Of a stretch of DNA of 64,000 nucleotides, positions 10,268-22,693 are shown piece by piece. The number at the start of each line of letters is the position of its first letter. Position 1 is the first letter of the stretch. This DNA comes from Sthenelais limicola (Eukaryota; Annelida; Polychaeta; Phyllodocida; Sigalionidae): the NCBI GenBank assembly GCA_942159475.1, contig OW804097.1, positions 59,912,986-59,976,985 on the forward strand, given 5' to 3'. Position numbers and translations under genes: made by a program. The notes under the pieces were generated by a model. The model made no database searches, was not told the DNA's origin, and was given only the letters and a program-made list of their open reading frames with translations.

Positions 10268-13200
10268 TACTGCACATGTTCATATTGCGCTCTGGACGTT
10301 TATGTTGCGATATCTAACTATATATACCGTAATAGCCATACTAAGCATACTCACTCTAATAAGCACACATCCCCTAATACGCACATATCCCTTTTCTTTG
10401 TGACGTCACACAGTTAAAAGGTCACCAAACAGGGCATATAAGTCACAACATAGGAAAGGGTCACTGTGGGCTCATTAGGGACATAACATGGACCCAGTTC
10501 CGTGAGGAAATACGAACAATTCCTGACCTTTAATACCTGCATATAGTTATATCCATAATGTGCATTCAGCTTTAACTGCGAATAGTGTAACGTTGGATCA
10601 TATTTAGCTACAATAAAACCATTAGGGCAAACGGTTTCGAGTTGAAAGTATTTAGCGAGTTGTGCGTTTAATATGTGGATTACGGTTCTAATCATAACTC
10701 AGTTATCACTTTATCAAGTGACAGATATCCATCGGCCTCCAAGATATAGATAAAGGACTGTCCACGTGCAGTGGGCGGAGCCGTAAGCTACGAATAATTG
10801 ATTTCCCCACGACTGATACAAGTATTAAAGCTGTATTCTGTTAACATCCATCTAAATGTCATTTGATAAACTCCAAACTGAGGGAGCGCCTCTCGCTCAA
10901 AACCGAAAAAATGTCCTCAGAGTCCCACCAGGAAGCCAATTTCCAGGGCCAGAAAAGCCATTAGCACAGTAGGTGTCCAATCACTGACATTCCATTCTTA
11001 TCTGATCTTAGTGGCTGTGATTTTGGTGACTGTTAACTAATATCTTTAATAGATCACTTGGCTATTTGTATCAGCCATGGTTAGCAGTCCAGGGGCTATG
11101 ACAACCATGGACAAAGACTAAACATATTAGTAACCTCCATTAACCTCCATTTCGGACATGTTAGGTCGCACTGGTATATCTGTAGTTTCTGCCTATGGTT
11201 GTTATAACCCCCGGGCTGCTCAAGGCAGTAACTACAAATATATCTCCGTTTCGGGCCTGCTCGTGCACTTTTTATGTACAACAAAACAGTGCACCAGCCG
11301 GCTCACATTGCCGGTCATTAATCCTTTAACATATAACCATAGTTAAATGTTGCAGCACAATTGATCAATTCTAAATGACGGAGCGCATTTTAGAGCCACT
11401 AACTCTTCTTGGATGAAGGGATGACAGAGCAAATGGTGTTTGTGCCGCTAAATCTATAGTTTGCATCGATTGAATTCCTCTTTGAGGAGATAGTGTGCAC
11501 ATGCGCAGATGATATGAAGGTGAAAGAAGAGGACGATCACGAGCTGTATAGGATTAGACCCGGGACGTACACGTTCTCCCATACATAGATAGGTCAGTGA
11601 ATTTTCATGAAGTAATAATAATAATAATAATGGTATTGTATTTTGTCCTGAAAGTGAGCACAAAATTAATAGGTACTACACTTTAATTACTTTGCTAAAT
11701 TAACACTTCGCCCTTATTAATATTGGACTGTCATGATGTTGACACTACGCCGGTGCTGGTTTTAAATTCATGTTTTTTTATTGCAATTTATTATACACGC
11801 ATTGTTCTGAACACAACGTATCTAGAGTGAGTTACGCATGGTGCGTATTTCACTAGTGATATATGTGTTGTTGTCATGACAACCAATCTGTTTATTTTTA
11901 CTAAGATTACCGCTGAACCTCAAATTTATGACTCAATTTATTTCTGTTTTCATGATTGAAAGCATGTATAATAAATCTGTTAACTAACTTGTTGGTTTCA
12001 GCCACTTAGAATATTGCACGAGTTGCGCTCCTTCAAGCAACTTGTTAGTTAATCTGTATGTATTAGTTCCTGTATGTGCGGAATTTATTATTCTTATTTC
12101 TCTAATTATTTTCTATCAATTGTAATTAATGGTATAGCTTGATCAGTACTCTCTGAGAATAGTGTACTTGTTACATAATATGTTAGTAGCTGAATACACA
12201 TCTTAATACAATACACTTCTGGTCAGGTGTCCAGGTCTTCCGGAGTACCTTAGGTACAATGTATGACATATTTGATATGATAAAATATAAGATGATATCA
12301 GGACTACTGTGATGACTACACATAGAGAGTAGAGGCAGTGGGAACATACGTTAACCAACTGTTACCCAACGCTTAACTATTACAAAAGTACAAAGCGATT
12401 TAACGCCATGATTATTATTTTAATTTCAAATCCCCAAGAACAATTATGCGAGTCTCAAATAACGAAACTGACTTAAATCTTAATACCTATATGATTCCAT
12501 ATTAGAAAATATTGTTCTGTTTCGTATGTGATGTGTTACAGATATATGAAAATTAATTTTGAACCAATTATGAGTATTATTACCCACCATCCAATCGATC
12601 CATCATACAACTCATTGTCGACAGAGCTTTGTATAGATACATTTATATCTCTCACTTTTCCCTCCATGCGCAAGTACAAGTTTTTCTTTCCTCTCCCATT
12701 CTACTATTAGTTTTGTTTATTTTATATTTCTGTCATATCATTGATTCTCTTACATCATCTTTTATGTTATCTAGATCACATTATTATATCAGGACATCCT
12801 GGAAAACAGAAGTGTATATGGGTCACCTCAATGTTCAATTCGCCCGTCACCAATCCTCCCGAATAACTCACATTTATGACAATATTGAATCGGGTTTAAA
12901 ATAAAGTTCACCAATACCTACCAAAGTTGTAAAATCAACGTAATGTCGAATTTACATGTACTCAGATGTACCTATAGTAGGCTTATCTATCATTTGAGCA
13001 GAATTTAAAAAATGTGTAGAGCTGCCGATTGTGCATTGTCTGGCGACCTGACTCATATTTTTCTGATTGCATTTGATGCCAAGACATTTACAATGATACA
13101 AAAGACGAATGTCAACCATGTTGATGTATTATCGCATTGCCTATACCCAAATCTCCTATCAGAGTTACGACCAGAAAGGCTTATAATTTGATCTTAAAGT

Positions 13201-14200
13201 TGTCTTCCAAGTCTATGAACTTATTGGAACTAATAAAATCACGAATGCATTTAGAAAAAAAACAGTTGTTTCTACACATACTCTCATGTATACATTGTTT
13301 TGGGGGAACTTTTTTCATTTATTCATTTGAGGTCTATATAATATTTAATCAGTTTACATGGGAAAACGCCGTATCCTACACGGATGCTTTCACGCGGGGC
13401 ATTTGATTCATAAAAGAAATAATCTTTTGCTACATGATTATGATCGACTAACAGATCTCTACATTACAATTATATATACTCCTGCTCTACCAACAAAAAC
13501 TAAATACCCCATCATACATCCATATCTTACAACAAATACATGTTCATTCTACTGTCAGCGAGAATAAAAGAAAGTACTTCTTCAAAAGATGAATTTAACA
13601 TAACATCATGGTCGATGGATCAAAGGATCTGTTTAACCAAACTCATAAATAAATGAAATTCCAGGTATAATGACAGTTCATTACATAAAGATGAATACTA
13701 ATAGACCTAAGAGACAGCATGCTTTTTTATTCGATCAACCTGAAAAGAGGAGAAAGCCTAGTGTTGTATGAAATAAATTTAAAGACAAATTAAAAAAACA
13801 ATAAAATATATGACTCAGTTGCCATGTATTTTACAAAAAGAGAGTAAAGGACATATACAATTTATTTAATCGGGTTCGAGGTTAGCGTAAATTATTGTTT
13901 TTTCCAAAATAAGCTTTTCAAAAGAGGTGTTTTTGAAGCTGCTAGGTGAATTAGGTACTTATAAATATTTACTGCATCGAACTCACTTCCTCTACAATGG
14001 GAAATCCCCATACCAGCATTTAGTTTCGGTCAACGCCACCACCATGACCAGCCTTTGAAACTCACCAAGATCTCTGCCAGCTTTTCAACGTATTGTAGGC
14101 AAAAGTATAAGACACCCCTCTAGCCCCAGCTGACCTTAATTAGTATTCATGGTTAATGACATGATTAGTGATTTATTGATGAACCTTATTAGTGTAACAA
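10268..14200. other. Intergenic stretch; no gene seen
   Basis: Only short unsupported frames. It contains a short degenerate repeat of CTAATAAGCACACATCCC type (10330-10390), a palindromic CRE (TGACGTCA, 10401-10408), a family II element (about 10826-11040), an ATT/AAT run near 11610 and a partial family I end near 13015-13055. Confidence 0.6.
10826..11040 (+). repeat. MITE-like element, family II, copy
   Basis: It begins TTAAAGCTGTATTCTG and carries a segment (GCCAATTTCCAGGGCC ... CCATTAGCACAGTAGG ... ATCTGATCTTA) that recurs at 46900-47100 and, in reverse, at 18230-18450. The full family seems to be bounded by TAAAGCTGTATTCTCAG and its inverted form. Confidence 0.5.
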
Positions 14201-14206
14201 TTATAA

Positions 14207-14880
14207 TGTGTAGTGATAGGAGCTAATGATCGGATGGGACAGGGCCTTCGTGCCTCTGGGGTGGGACCCTCTGCCTGCATGCACCTGTGAAAAGGGATGT
14301 GTATGTGAGAGAGAGAGCTGTGAGAGAGAGAGAGCTGTGAGTAGGTAGAGCCTGTGAGAGGCTCAGCCCTTCTTTGTCTCTGCCAGCCTGGTTTCTTGGC
14401 CTTTCACGATCCTTTGTCCTGCAACCATTCACGATTCTGTACCTTGTCTAAACCGTGATAGCCTCCTATAAAAGGGGAAGATGATTGTTAGTTTTATGAC
14501 ACTTCTTGCTGTACCTTGGATCTGTAACCATTGCTGTAGAAACGGCTCCCTTTACTATGGGGAGGCTGGACTGTTATTTTGGAGAGACTGTGAATCCTTT
14601 ACTATAGGATGTTGGACTCTGTGTGTGTGAAGATATACCAGCATGTATGTCAATCCTAGATTGTGGGATGAGTGTGGACTCTGTATTATCATGGAACATA
14701 CCTCGCTGTAACCTCTTGACCATGTGGACATATGTGAAAGCCTTATAGGAAATAAAACCATGAGATACCTGCAACCATAACCAATTAGTCTCTTTTCACC
14801 CTGTCGGGCTGACCAAGTAGTCGCCGCTCCTCACCGCGCTGAGACACGCCTCCGCTCGTGACCTTGATTAACTGAATTAA
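14207..14880 (+). mobile_element. Possible LTR of an LTR retrotransposon
   Basis: The segment begins TGTGTAGTGATAGG and has a good TATA box (CTATAAAAGG at 14466-14475). A polyadenylation hexamer AATAAA follows at 14751. A TGGTGGAAG stretch at 14882, shaped like a primer-binding site, is followed by a short ATG frame at 14900. That order fits a 5' LTR. A matching second LTR, a CA terminus and gag-pol coding were not found, so it may be an old remnant or a chance arrangement. Confidence 0.3.
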
Positions 14881-15720
14881 TTGGTGGAAGTAACCAATTA
14901 TGAACTCGACCGATTGCGACGCTACCAACTCTCAAGAGGGTCGGGAGGAGTTAATCGCGGGTCAAATTGGGCTAACGACTTTTAGAAATACGGAAGTCAA
15001 CAGTATTTTATTCTCTTGTTCCTATTTCTCTCAAAATCACCCCAATAGATTTCTACTTAAAAGGCCTCTCTGTCACTGTTTTCCTACGCACTACCGATCT
15101 CATAGTATTTGGCGGGGGGATCGGTTTAACCGTCTCTGTCACTGACGAAGCACTGGGGGAGCACATGTAAGTTTCCTTATTTGCTTTACACTTTACAAAG
15201 GAATAACAAAGCGGGCCACCTTCCTAAAATCACGCCTGAAAACTATACATGTTAGTGTATACATCCTTTTTCTTATTTTATTTTTATTCTACATAATAGA
15301 TCTACATCTTCAGGATTGGGGTTGGAGGGGGTGGAGGAAAAGGTGGGACAAGTGTGGAAAAGTATATTTATAGGTTATTATGCATCATTATTAAATTGAG
15401 TTGAGACTGAGAGAATATTTTATTTCAAAAATAGATTAAAGGCTAGAGTACCTTTATTCCTAACAATAGAGGGCTGTTTGTTCGAATGTGCCGCTATTTG
15501 ATATGGAATGAGTTTCTATACCGCTCTGTATGTAATGCTCTGGGCTGCACAATATGTTATATTGGTCTTGCCTAAAATAATAGTACAATAGTATAAACGT
15601 TACAACTTGTGGTATTTTATACATACTAGTATCAAGTTTGGATGATTCTTCATGGTTGAATAATGTTTTCTTGTTAGGTTGGACAGGTGCTATCTGAGAT
15701 TTATGCACTAGTTTACATTG
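14881..15720. other. Non-coding stretch; no gene seen
   Basis: The ATG frame at 14900-15145 (81 codons) lies just past the LTR-like segment. It could be a remnant of a retroelement leader or gag, but nothing in its sequence identifies it. Confidence 0.4.
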
Positions 15721-15723
15721 TTG

Positions 15724-15950
15724 AGTAAATGTACTATCGGCAGCACTAGATATATTTTTAATTCTGCAAAATTAGACTGAAAAAATATAAATACTAGGTA
15801 TATCTGAGTATATTTGGTATTGCGTTGATTAAAAACATAAATTCTGTTAGATTATAACTATTGAACTGTATTTTGAACATTGTCTTAAGTTTGGATTATT
15901 TGAGTCGATTGGTGTAGGCAACTTGTACATTTTCTGACGACATCACTCAT
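15724..15950 (+). repeat. MITE-like inverted-repeat element, family I
   Basis: Diverged copy. The left end is AAATGTACTATCGGCAGC and the right end GTAGGCAACTTGTACATTTT. It shares the TATATCTGAGTATATTTG and GGATTATTTGAG internal segments with the copy at 59309-59532. Confidence 0.6.
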
Positions 15951-16189
15951 GTAAACATGTGAACTGACATGAACAGAGCTTCGATTACTTCTCCCATAGA
16001 GATTACTCTACATCAATATGTGTGTTAATGATATGTGAGGGTGCTATGTCATGATATGGATAAACCACACATTAGATAATGAGTGTAATAAATCATGGCG
16101 TATGTTCTGGGCCAGGTACATGCATGAAACATATTTTATTGGCCACAATTTTAAACACATCAGTTTCAGACTGACTAGAGTATTGTATT

Positions 16190-16826
16190 TTAAAGGGTCA
16201 GTTAACGGGTTCCTGGTCACTTTTAGGACAACAAACTTCATGGAGCCATAAATACAACACCCAAGTCTCAATTTTTTTACTTCCATTTATGTCTAACTTA
16301 TAGTCACTTACAGGCACGAATTGGGAAAGCTTAGTTGAAAAGGTCTGTTTAGCACAAGAGGGCACTGAGAGTGCTGTGTGACATCATAAAGGTGCGCCAG
16401 AAATGAACATAATACCCCTACCTTTCCCCCCAATATCCCAGCAATTGAAACAGTTCACTGTCACTGCTTTCAGCCATTGTTTTGACCAGAGAACTATATA
16501 TGTAACACAGTGTTGTTTTGGTCTGCACAACTGCATTGGTCAAACTCCTTCCTCCCACCCCACCCTCCTTCTTTCTAGCAGCAATTATGAGAGTTGTTTG
16601 TTATGTTCATTGCATGTACATTTCAAGATTGGCGCACCTTTATGACATAGGCAAACAGTGGCGCCTTGAATGGAGTGTTAAACTGTGGAACTACTTTTTC
16701 ACTCCTTTAAATGGGTAAAACTCACTAAATAATAACTTGAATTAAGTAAAACCGGGCTGGTTACATTTCAATAATAGCAAGGAAATGGATTTGCTCATAA
16801 TATTTGGGGGTTTACTGACACTTTAA
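16190..16826. mobile_element. MITE-like element with a second inverted-repeat element nested inside
   Basis: The outer ends TTAAAGGGTCAGTTAAC (16190-16206) and GTTTACTGACACTTTAA (16810-16826) are inverted repeats with two mismatches. Inside, a perfect 16-bp inverted pair, TCATAAAGGTGCGCCA at 16384-16399 and its complement at 16630-16645, bounds a 262-bp inner element. Neither has coding. Target duplications were not recognised. Confidence 0.6.
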
Positions 16827-17500
16827 TAAAGCATCATGTCTAACAATAACTGAAATATTACATATATATACTAACCTAATAACTATGTGATCGGGTTCAT
16901 GTTTAAATAACTTACGACTCCTGATTCATAAAATTATGTAAAATGTATTAAGAATAGTCCTAAGCTGTCTTCCTCCTACGTTTTACTCTTTTGCTGCCTC
17001 TTAGTTAGATATCGGTGCATGCTGGAAGACCTGGAAAACCTTTCAGAGTTTCATGCAAATAAAGGATACATTCATTCATTCATTCAAGACGCATGACCTT
17101 ATTACATAGATGGCTGTTTTCATACGTTGCCATTAAACTACAATACTATTTTAACGAAATTTTATTGACGTTTCGGATTCACTGAAGCATGTTCTCTCAC
17201 GAAGCAAAGTTTAAACAAAATGTTATATTTCGTTTTTTTCTGTTGAACAGTTGCTTATAGATTTAGAAGCTTTTTTACATCAAGATACACGGAAATAACA
17301 ATTGGCCCTTATCTGTATTTCAATAGATGTTCTCTATACATTCTGTATGGCGCTGGCTGTCGACTGTAAAGCCTGTAGAATTGCACCAGATTGCAATATT
17401 AGATTCATGTTAGAAGAATTCATGACAACAATTTACCACATACCACTACCACATCATCAATTTCCAAGAAACCTGATGACTTAAGTAGATTGATCTTTTA
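16827..17500. other. Non-coding stretch; no gene seen
   Basis: AT-rich sequence with an ATTC run near 17073-17088. Short frames have no recognisable product. Confidence 0.5.
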
Positions 17501-17830
17501 AATGTCTTTTCGAATATCTTCATTAGAAATTTCTTCATCTAGTTCATATCTTAGATTCCTTTTGTCCTGTATTATATACAATTTCCTGTAATATTGGCAA
17601 AGTCATTGTTTGCAAAATTTCTGTGATTCATTTTGTTTCTTTAATCAAATTCATTTAATTTCTTATTGTTACTCGCAATCTCAGACGTAAATATATCTCT
17701 CATGGATTGCCAAAAATTTAATGTTGTTGGATTATTTTTGTTTTCATGTGCCTTATTTAAGAGAGATTGACGTTTCTTCTTGTTGACAAGCCTAGATACC
17801 GAATTGCTAAATTCCCAGACCTTAGAAATA
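17500..17830 (-). pseudogene. Degenerate LINE fragment (linker between endonuclease and reverse transcriptase)
   Basis: On the minus strand 17820 down to 17641 is open and reads VWEFSNSVSRLVNKKKRQSL and, after it, NPTTLNFWQSMRDIFTSE, ending at a stop. The lysine-rich stretch followed by 'xxxFWxxMRDI' resembles the spacer between the endonuclease and the reverse transcriptase of non-LTR retrotransposons. It lies on the same strand as the endonuclease-like remnant at 19480-19990, with later insertions between. No reverse-transcriptase core was found, so this is suggestive only. Confidence 0.4.
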
Positions 17831-17922
17831 TCTAGGCTATTTGCCTCGTTTTATAAGCTTTATTCCTTTTCTCTTACCATGTATACCATGTACTTTTCAT
17901 CTGTACACATTTGCGCTAGTCT

Positions 17923-18505
17923 TTTAAAGCTGTATTCTCAGCTTTTATGCCAAAACAACTCTTACTGGATGAATCTACTCATATCATGACTCATAGGACT
18001 GAATTTGCCAATATTCTGCTGCTGTTATATGTTTATACAAGAATTAGAATCAAATCAGCTGAGAAATAAAGGCCATTGGTGAGCGATAATAAAGGAAGTT
18101 TTCGTAGGAAAGGATTTGGGCAGGTCAAACACAAAATACAAATGAGGACATTTTAGAAGCCCTGTAGCAAAAACTAGACCACATGCTCCAAAATCTTGGC
18201 CAAATGTCTTGTAAAAGAATTAAACACTCTAGGTCCAAACCCTCAGATCAGATAAGAATATGGTATGTCAGCCTAATTCGCTAATCGGTTTCCTTGCCTA
18301 GGACTAGGGCGTTTTAGTGTGAATATAATGACATTTTGCTGTCTTTGCTGTCTTAATAGAATTATAATGTCACATTGCAGTTTGAGAGGCTATAGAGAGG
18401 CTTTCCCTTCGTTTGAAGGGACTCACTCAACTTTGGGCCTAGACTGGGAACAAAAATTAGAAAATGCTCAGTTCTTGATGGACATTAACTGAGAGTGCAG
18501 CTTTA
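17923..18505 (+). repeat. MITE-like element, family II
   Basis: It starts TTAAAGCTGTATTCTCAGC and ends CTGAGAGTGCAGCTTTA, an inverted pair. The body shares ATTCTGCTGCTGTTA, TGGTGAGCGATAATAA and TAGAAGCCCTGTAGCAAAAA segments with the shorter copy at 33190-33565. Confidence 0.65.
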
Positions 18506-18874
18506 GATATTTTACAAACTCTCTTAAATACTCTCTTGTCACATTGTCACATTCCATGATATATGAAATGTATCCCACATTTCATCACTATTATGCTCAT
18601 ATACATATCATATATCATATTCAGACATAATACTATCATTCTTGATTGGTTACAGAATGTTTCTTTCCTAGTTTTTAGTCTAATCCTAACACATCGATCT
18701 GACTGTGATTACATTTTTTTTTCTTATATATTATGCCCACGATGGGTCTGTGGTCTGATAAATTAACCTCTAATATTATTGTGTGTGATACTTTAAGATT
18801 ACTGTACATCACATATAATTATTTGTTTTTGTGTTTAGCAGTGACCTGTGTATACCCCAAGATCATCGGTTCTA

Positions 18875-19220
18875 GACAAATAATGGCCCTGTGCGAAAAC
18901 CATTTTCGCCAAAAATAAACACAAGCTTACTGCTGCCACCCATGCCTCTACTCAGAGAACCTATGTATCCCAAGATCTAACTCACTTTACTCCCTTAATT
19001 CGATCTTAGACTCTAAAATTCTTTCACTAATTGAAAGGAATTGTATCAAAAACTATTGTGTGAGAAATCCGAGTCCCAGATGTGAAGATATTAGTGAAAT
19101 TGAAAAATAAAATGACTCGAAAATCAAACAAAATATAAAAAGGCTGTCTGCACTGGGATTCAAATTCACAATGTCCAGTTTGGCAGTCTTAGATGCTAAC
19201 CACTTGACCATAGGGGACTA
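18875..19220 (-). mobile_element. tRNA-derived SINE
   Basis: On the minus strand a tRNA-like head (A box TGGTCAAGTGG near 19215-19200, B box region GAATTTGAATCCC near 19160) is followed by a body. The body ends in a segment shared with 56170-56365 (CAAGCTTGTGTTTATTTT...GAAAATGG...). Two dispersed copies with a common head and tail support a SINE family over a real tRNA gene; the tRNA stems do not pair properly. Confidence 0.55.
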
Positions 19221-19265
19221 TAGAGAACATGCATATACCCATTGATGCATTACATTTCTTTAATC

Positions 19266-19301
19266 CCCCCATTCTCCTCATGGTGATTGAGGAGAATGGG
19301 G
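19266..19301. repeat. Perfect hairpin, 14-bp stem
   Basis: CCCCATTCTCCTCA and TGAGGAGAATGGGG flank a short loop (TGGTGAT). No gene is next to it; its role is unknown. Confidence 0.85.
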
Positions 19302-19479
19302 AAATACATTTTGAAGGACTTTGTGTTAGCTGCAGGTGATTTAATGATGAAAATTAATTATAAAAATATATCTTGCACCTGCAATCTATTTCTCTAATAT
19401 GCGAATGCAGGACTTCTAGGTCAGCACGCTTCCTGGACTGAAACTCTTCATATTAAAGATCTTTCCATATAGGCTATTA

Positions 19480-19990
19480 CCACTTTGGCCCATTGCCACT
19501 TGATAAGTCAATATCTATATCACCTACAAGTACAATTCTTTTTCCTGTAAGTACATTCATAATTCGTAATTCGAGAAAATGACAAGATTACCTTTTGGTG
19601 GCGGGTGTAGATTTACTAAGCAAATCTTCCATAATTTCCCTTCTTATCACTCAACACTTGGCATTCTATGCTCTCGTTTACAAGTAAATAGGTCACCAAG
19701 AGTACTCGTATCACAACTAATACTGTTATTTACATAGCGGGCACACCACCTCTACTCCTTTCATGTGAATTTCTCGGTCTGAAAAGGTTGTATTTCCAGT
19801 GGTATGTCACTTTCTATCTTAGATAGCCAGGTCTCAGAGAAGCTGATCATGTCTAAATTGTTGTCCAGTCAGCTTGTCTATGTGTGCCCTCAAACTACCA
19901 CAATTCAGGTGTATCACTGATATCGCCTTACAACTTTCATGATATTTCTTTGAGCTGTTCTCATAGAATAATAAAAACAAGCAGATTTCA
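19480..19990 (-). pseudogene. Degenerate non-LTR retrotransposon (LINE) endonuclease
   Basis: Minus-strand translation gives, with a frameshift, ISVIHLNCGSLRAHIDKL, then NLDMISFSETWLSKIESDIP, then KRIVLVGDIDIDL. These match the order of AP-type endonuclease motifs in CR1-like LINEs: the N-terminal NxxS/R start, the S-E-T-W-L motif with its catalytic glutamate, and GDFNxD, here altered to GDIDID. Stops and frame changes between motifs show it is dead. The reverse-transcriptase part is missing or interrupted. Confidence 0.65.
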
Positions 19991-19994
19991 ATAT

Positions 19995-20790
19995 CATACA
20001 GTAGATCCATTTTCCCATTTCAACTATCAATTACTCTGAATGACTACAGCGATTAACACAACGCTTTTACTCTTGTCCCATTCTAAATTATATTACCAGT
20101 CAATGTTTGTCCCCATTTCTTGACCTTTGTACAGCTGACACTAAATCGTTCATGCAAGTAGCAAGTATAAAATACATAGTATTTTTGCTATGCAACATTC
20201 TACACTCCCTTATACATTACCGGCTGTTCATAATACTGTCAAGCTTAGATACTCTACTTGCAATCCGTTTAATTTCAATTCAACCTATTATTTATTTGTA
20301 CCCTAAGAGCACTGTAAAAAAAGAAGACATTCTTCTGAGAAAATTATTTCCTAGTCTTCCAGTATGTTCCTAGACTACAGGGAAGTTAAAGGGAAGTAAG
20401 TTAATTGTGAAAAGATCAAACCATCTACATTTGTTAGGTGATGTAGAAACAATAAAAGATTTCTGAAACATCTTATTGGTACGTTTTTAGTGAAGATAAG
20501 CAGAGTATAGAGAATTAAGGTGATAAAGAATATAGGTTCCTATACGATGCATTTTTAAAGGTCATTCTTCTTTGTATGACCTGCCATTGGGGAGGAGGTA
20601 TGCTTGCTTGACAGCCTATTCCCAAATCTTTTTGGTTATGTTTATAAGTCAATTCCTTTTCATATTAATCTATATTCTCCTATTTTTGTCTCATCCTGAT
20701 GTCACAGCCACATTCATCTAGACAATCCCAGATATATTTCTATGATGATAGGCAGGAATATAGAAACAAATACAGCAAGAATATATATAT
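19995..20790. other. Non-coding stretch; no gene seen
   Basis: The 88-codon plus-strand frame at 20107-20373 lies upstream of the LINE remnant on the opposite strand and has no family signal. Confidence 0.5.
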
Positions 20791-20801
20791 GATATATAGA
20801 C

Positions 20802-21842
20802 AAAAGTGCCCAAGGCGAATATCGGAGGTGCATATTGCCCGAGGACGTAGAGATTTCACCGAGTGCACGTAGTGCACGAGGTGAAACCTCTACGTCCAAG
20901 GGCAATATGCACCGGAGATATCAGCCGAGGGCACTTTTGTGTTTATTATACCTTTTGTTAGACAATTTACGTGAAAAAACGGTGAAAATCGATGGAAATT
21001 AGCCTAAATGTGGATCCCCTCAGAGACTCAGTGGCCCCTCCCACCTCCCTCTACTTGTTAAACATTGCGGGGTCACGTTGCCTGTCAGTTGGCTGCTACG
21101 CTGCAGGAAAACCACTCACGTTTTCGAATCAATTCCAGTTGTTTTATCAGATTTGAATCTTTTAAAAACAAAGTAATGCTTTGGCAACAGGTAGGCTTCG
21201 ATAAACATGAAAGGGATTAAGTTTATTATTTGATTTGACTGGTATTTTTAACGCTCTTCCTGCGTTGAGACATGCATGCCGTACCAATAATTTTGTTGTT
21301 TTGTTTTGATCTAGGACTTGTTAGTCAGAGCCTGTCACGCCGTCGTGGCTAGTTAATGAAATAAATTATCATCATAGATATACTTTAGCAAAATCGCATT
21401 TTTACATATGATTCTTCCATTGAACGTTTCATTTGGAGTGCCTAGCTTTATTATTTGGGGAGAAAATCGGGAAAACGATCGACGGTTTTCCAAGCATGAT
21501 GTAGCCTACCGATGCCGTAGCCTACCCAGTGTTGTCAGTAGGAAAATAACAACACAGCCACACGCACATTCGGCTTTGGAATGTGGTTAAACCACCGATG
21601 GAATAAGTTTCTTTTAAATATCTTTATCTCTGATCGATGTATATTAGGCCTATGAGTATCTTCGGCCAACAGAATTATTTAAATAAAAGTAATTACGATC
21701 AGCACTATTTTTTAAAAAAATGTGGGCAATATGACAAAAATGCGGGCAATATGGGCTCTTTATTGCCCGCATTTTTCAATACGAGGCTCAGTGCTTAAGC
21801 CTATGGGAGTATCATACCAACTCCACCAAAGGTATAATAAAT
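20802..21842. mobile_element. Hairpin-ended repeat element (family V), long copy
   Basis: A hairpin with arms of about 59 bases (20802-20860 and 20880-20938, imperfect) carries AAAAGTGCCC outermost. A body from TTTATTATACC (20942) to GGTATAATAAA (21842) follows. A body segment (AAAATCGCAT..TTACATATGATTC...TAGCTTTATTATT, about 21391-21475) recurs at 36450-36540, also next to a hairpin. A second hairpin with TGCGGGCAATA arms lies near 21741-21772. Recurrence of hairpin plus body suggests a non-autonomous mobile family. No coding. Confidence 0.55.
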
Positions 21843-22537
21843 GATATAACAACAATGGTTACACTGATTATACAATGAGTGTGAAAACTACTTCTGTCAC
21901 TCCAAACCACGATCTATTATCAAACAGGGTCAATGCAAAATTTATGAATTTTCATTGAATGTTGGTTAACACCAGAATAATCCAAGAAGTTAAGTATTGT
22001 TACGGTTTTCCTTTCCCATGTTAAACCCTTGTTCAATTAGTCAGTGGGCCTGGTCTTCCAGGGTCTCATCCCACAGGTGATCAAGTGAATTTGTCTCGTA
22101 AGCCATAATAAAGTTACTTGCTAATCTCAGATATAAGTGAGGTTCGAGTGATAGTTCAGCACTGCTTCGCATTCACGAGGAATGGAGTCAAAGAGGTCTT
22201 TACAGCTCGGGTCTCAGGTTTATTGTGTGTGAATCGTCAACAACAGCGGTTTATATAGTACAAGAGTAAGCGAATCGTCTATCGTCATTCGCCATTCGTC
22301 ATTCGTCATTCGCCATTCGTCATTCGCCATTCGTCATTCGCCTTTCGCCATCATGATATTACTTTTAAGGAAACACTATCAGACGATTCGTCAGCATGAG
22401 CGAATCACCATTTACCTTTCGCTGGCTAAAAAGAGAAATACATAGCAGGGAATTTAAGCATACCCCTGTGTTCTATCCTATAGCAGTATTGTTTCATCTA
22501 CAATTAACAAAGAAAAAAATTAATTTATAATCTATAG
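21843..22537. other. Upstream region of the amino-acid permease gene
   Basis: No upstream exon was identified by coding content. It holds a CATTCGTCATTCGC microsatellite-like run (about 22275-22350). Because an acceptor precedes the ATG at 22559, at least one 5' non-coding exon and the promoter lie somewhere upstream. Confidence 0.5.
22275..22350 (+). repeat. ATTCGYC-type minisatellite
   Basis: About eight alternating units, CATTCGTC and CATTCGC, in tandem, in the region upstream of the permease start codon. Confidence 0.85.
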
Positions 22538-22558
22538 GTCTTCTCCAAATAAAAAAAG
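22538..22558 (+). other. 5' UTR part of permease exon, after a splice acceptor
   Basis: ATCTATAG| at 22530-22537 is a plausible acceptor. The 21 bases after it end AAAAAAAG directly before ATG at 22559. This implies a spliced 5' leader. Confidence 0.5.
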
Positions 22559-22693
22559 ATGCCAACAACAGAAGAGGACAGTAATGTTCCCTACGAAGTG
22601 CTACCGGGAAGCACCATTAACGGTCCATCAGACGAGAGTGTCAAGGAAATGACAGGATCTGGCAGCCATCGACTTGTCGCAGCTGCCCCTGAG
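22559..22693 (+). CDS. Permease exon 1 (coding), cytosolic N-terminus
   Basis: ATG follows AAAAAAAG. The 45 codons ([14 protein letters not shown]... to ...LVAAAPE) are polar and ser/thr/glu-rich, as in AVT N-termini. The donor is GAG|GTATTT, phase 0. No upstream in-frame coding is needed for a normal family length. Confidence 0.85.
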
